From: Ideonella sp.
GTDB lineage: Bacteria > Pseudomonadota > Gammaproteobacteria > Burkholderiales > Burkholderiaceae_C
NCBI GenBank assembly: GCA_016721465.1
Contig: JADKIA010000021.1
Coordinates: 1-24,853, forward strand
Length of the DNA stretch: 24,853 nt
Reading direction: 5' to 3'
The notes below the pieces were generated by a model. It saw nothing but the letters and a program-made list of their open reading frames with translations. It searched no databases and had not been told where the DNA came from. Each line of letters starts with the position of its first letter. Position 1 is the stretch's first letter. The translations under genes and the position numbers were made by a program. Positions 23,819 through 24,853 of this stretch are shown one piece after another.

Positions 23819-24822
23819 TCAGGCCACCACCTGGTAGTACAGGTTCTGCGGGTGCCGCGCCTGGGCGAAGAAGAACCAGCGCTCGGCCAGCAGGCCCGGC
23901 ACCTGCACCAGCACCGCCAGCGGCAGCAGGAAGTACGCGCCGCTGACCGGACCACGCCGACCAGCAGTGCGGGCAGCGCGAAGCCCAGCCCGTGCGGCAC
24001 CCAACGCACGCGCTGCAGCGAACCAGACCCCTGCCGTGCATGAATTCGCGGGTGTTGAAGGCCCGGCCGACGCCCATCGAGTGCTGGCGCAGCGACGGTT
24101 GGCGGATGCCATTGGCCGAGTGCGGGGTGCTTTTACGGCTTCCAGGCCGGCATTGCGCTGCAGGGCCGGGCTGCGGGCGGCCCAGGCCGCCAGGGTCGAG
24201 CCAGGGCCCAGGGCGCGAGCGTGACAGGGTAAGGCCCCCCCGTGACGCCACACCGCCAGCGCGGCCAGCAGCGTACAGCCCGAGGCCAGGCCGATCAGCA
24301 AGCAGTTCCCCAGCGTGAGGCCGTGTGCCCTCCTGGATGAAGCGCAGGCAGGCGTAGATCATCGCCGTGCACAGCCACAGCAGGGCGGCCAGCGCGATGC
24401 AGGCGATCATCAGCCAGCGCGAGCTGCCCTGGCCCGAAGCGCGCCATCCACCACCACCAACGCCACGGCGGCGGTGAAGGCCGGCAGAACGGTCACTTCG
24501 CGCGATAGCCAGGAGGTGCGCCACATCAGCACCGCGCGCCACGCGCGCGCTCGGGTAGCCCAGGTGCAGCGTTGACGCGGCCAGGCTGAAAGCCAGCAGC
24601 ATCCCCAGCGCGATCAGCGGCACGCCGGCGACGAAGCCCGGCGACCGAAACACGCCCGCCAGCTTGGACAACGCCAGAAGCTGACTGACCATGCCCTGCG
24701 CCGCACCGGCCAGCGTGGTGGAAGATCACCGACGGGCGGGGTTCGTAGCCACCCCCGGCTGCCGGGTACGGCATCCGACCCCGTGGGGGTGTGGGCCCCT
24801 TTCGCGTGTGGGTATCGCTCAT
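23819..24822 (-). pseudogene. dmsC: DMSO reductase membrane anchor subunit (DmsC), frameshifted
   Basis: DmsC anchors the DmsAB molybdoenzyme in the inner membrane and oxidises quinol. Corrected frames give PSVIFHTTLAGAAQGM at about 24735-24690, then QLLALSKLAG, GVPLIALGMLLAFSLAASTLHLGYP (about 24625-24560, the family hallmark STLHLGxP), SWLSREVTVLPAFTAAVAL-type sequence (about 24535-24470), a helix with LIACIALAALLWLCTAMIYACL (about 24410-24345) and a C-terminus ending LYYQVVA before the stop at 23819-23821. ATG 24822 (MSDTHT) has GGAG upstream and is the best start. At least six frame changes are needed. DmsA and DmsB would lie beyond the right window edge. The broken state matches the error-like pattern at the left end. 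Confidence 0.75.
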
Positions 24823-24853
24823 GATGGATCTCCGCTGGCCGTCGGCGTGATGC

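Overview
The window is high-GC DNA whose gene content and codon use suggest a Burkholderiales (probably Comamonadaceae-like) betaproteobacterium. The pointers are a TRAP transporter, DUF6502, a PEP-CTERM protein, a DMSO-reductase anchor subunit, and a GC-rich hairpin repeat of the kind scattered through such genomes. The taxonomic call is inference. No rRNA, tRNA, CRISPR array, insertion sequence or phage gene was recognised by eye.

Layout. (1) 1-8352, plus strand: an AMP-dependent acyl-CoA ligase (5' end outside the window), a TetR regulator, a complete TRAP transporter (DctQ, DctM, DctP), a shikimate dehydrogenase, an HPPD-like protein, a TIM-barrel dehydroshikimate-dehydratase-like protein and a type II dehydroquinase. 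Together these read as a quinate/shikimate uptake and catabolism locus leading to protocatechuate. (2) 8362-11993, minus strand: DMT/EamA permease, YtcJ-like amidohydrolase and COG0523/CobW metallochaperone, probably one operon. (3) 12123-15640: a beta-propeller lipoprotein (minus) divergent from DUF6502 plus a small lipoprotein (plus), sharing a promoter region with a perfect inverted repeat. (4) 15818-19915, minus strand: a four-gene CUT1-type carbohydrate ABC transporter with every junction overlapping. (5) 20303-23697, plus strand: a PEP-CTERM protein behind a strong sigma-54-like promoter, a 562-residue exported protein, a strong terminator, and an exported parvulin. (6) 23819-24822, minus strand: a DmsC anchor subunit at the window edge.

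Data quality matters here. In 1-8352 and 23819-24853 almost every gene needs repeated changes of frame to restore a conserved protein. The middle of the window has only two clear frameshifts (about 11180 and 14915). Codon bias and conserved motifs persist across the breaks, so sequencing or assembly error is more likely than decay. I annotate these genes as broken in this sequence but probably intact in the organism.

The most interesting items are: the split, order-inverted dehydroshikimate dehydratase arrangement, joined in frame through a hairpin repeat; the sigma-54 promoter with an upstream inverted repeat and leader hairpins ahead of the PEP-CTERM gene; the divergent propeller-lipoprotein/DUF6502 unit with its palindromic operator; and the terminator placed directly in front of the parvulin gene.
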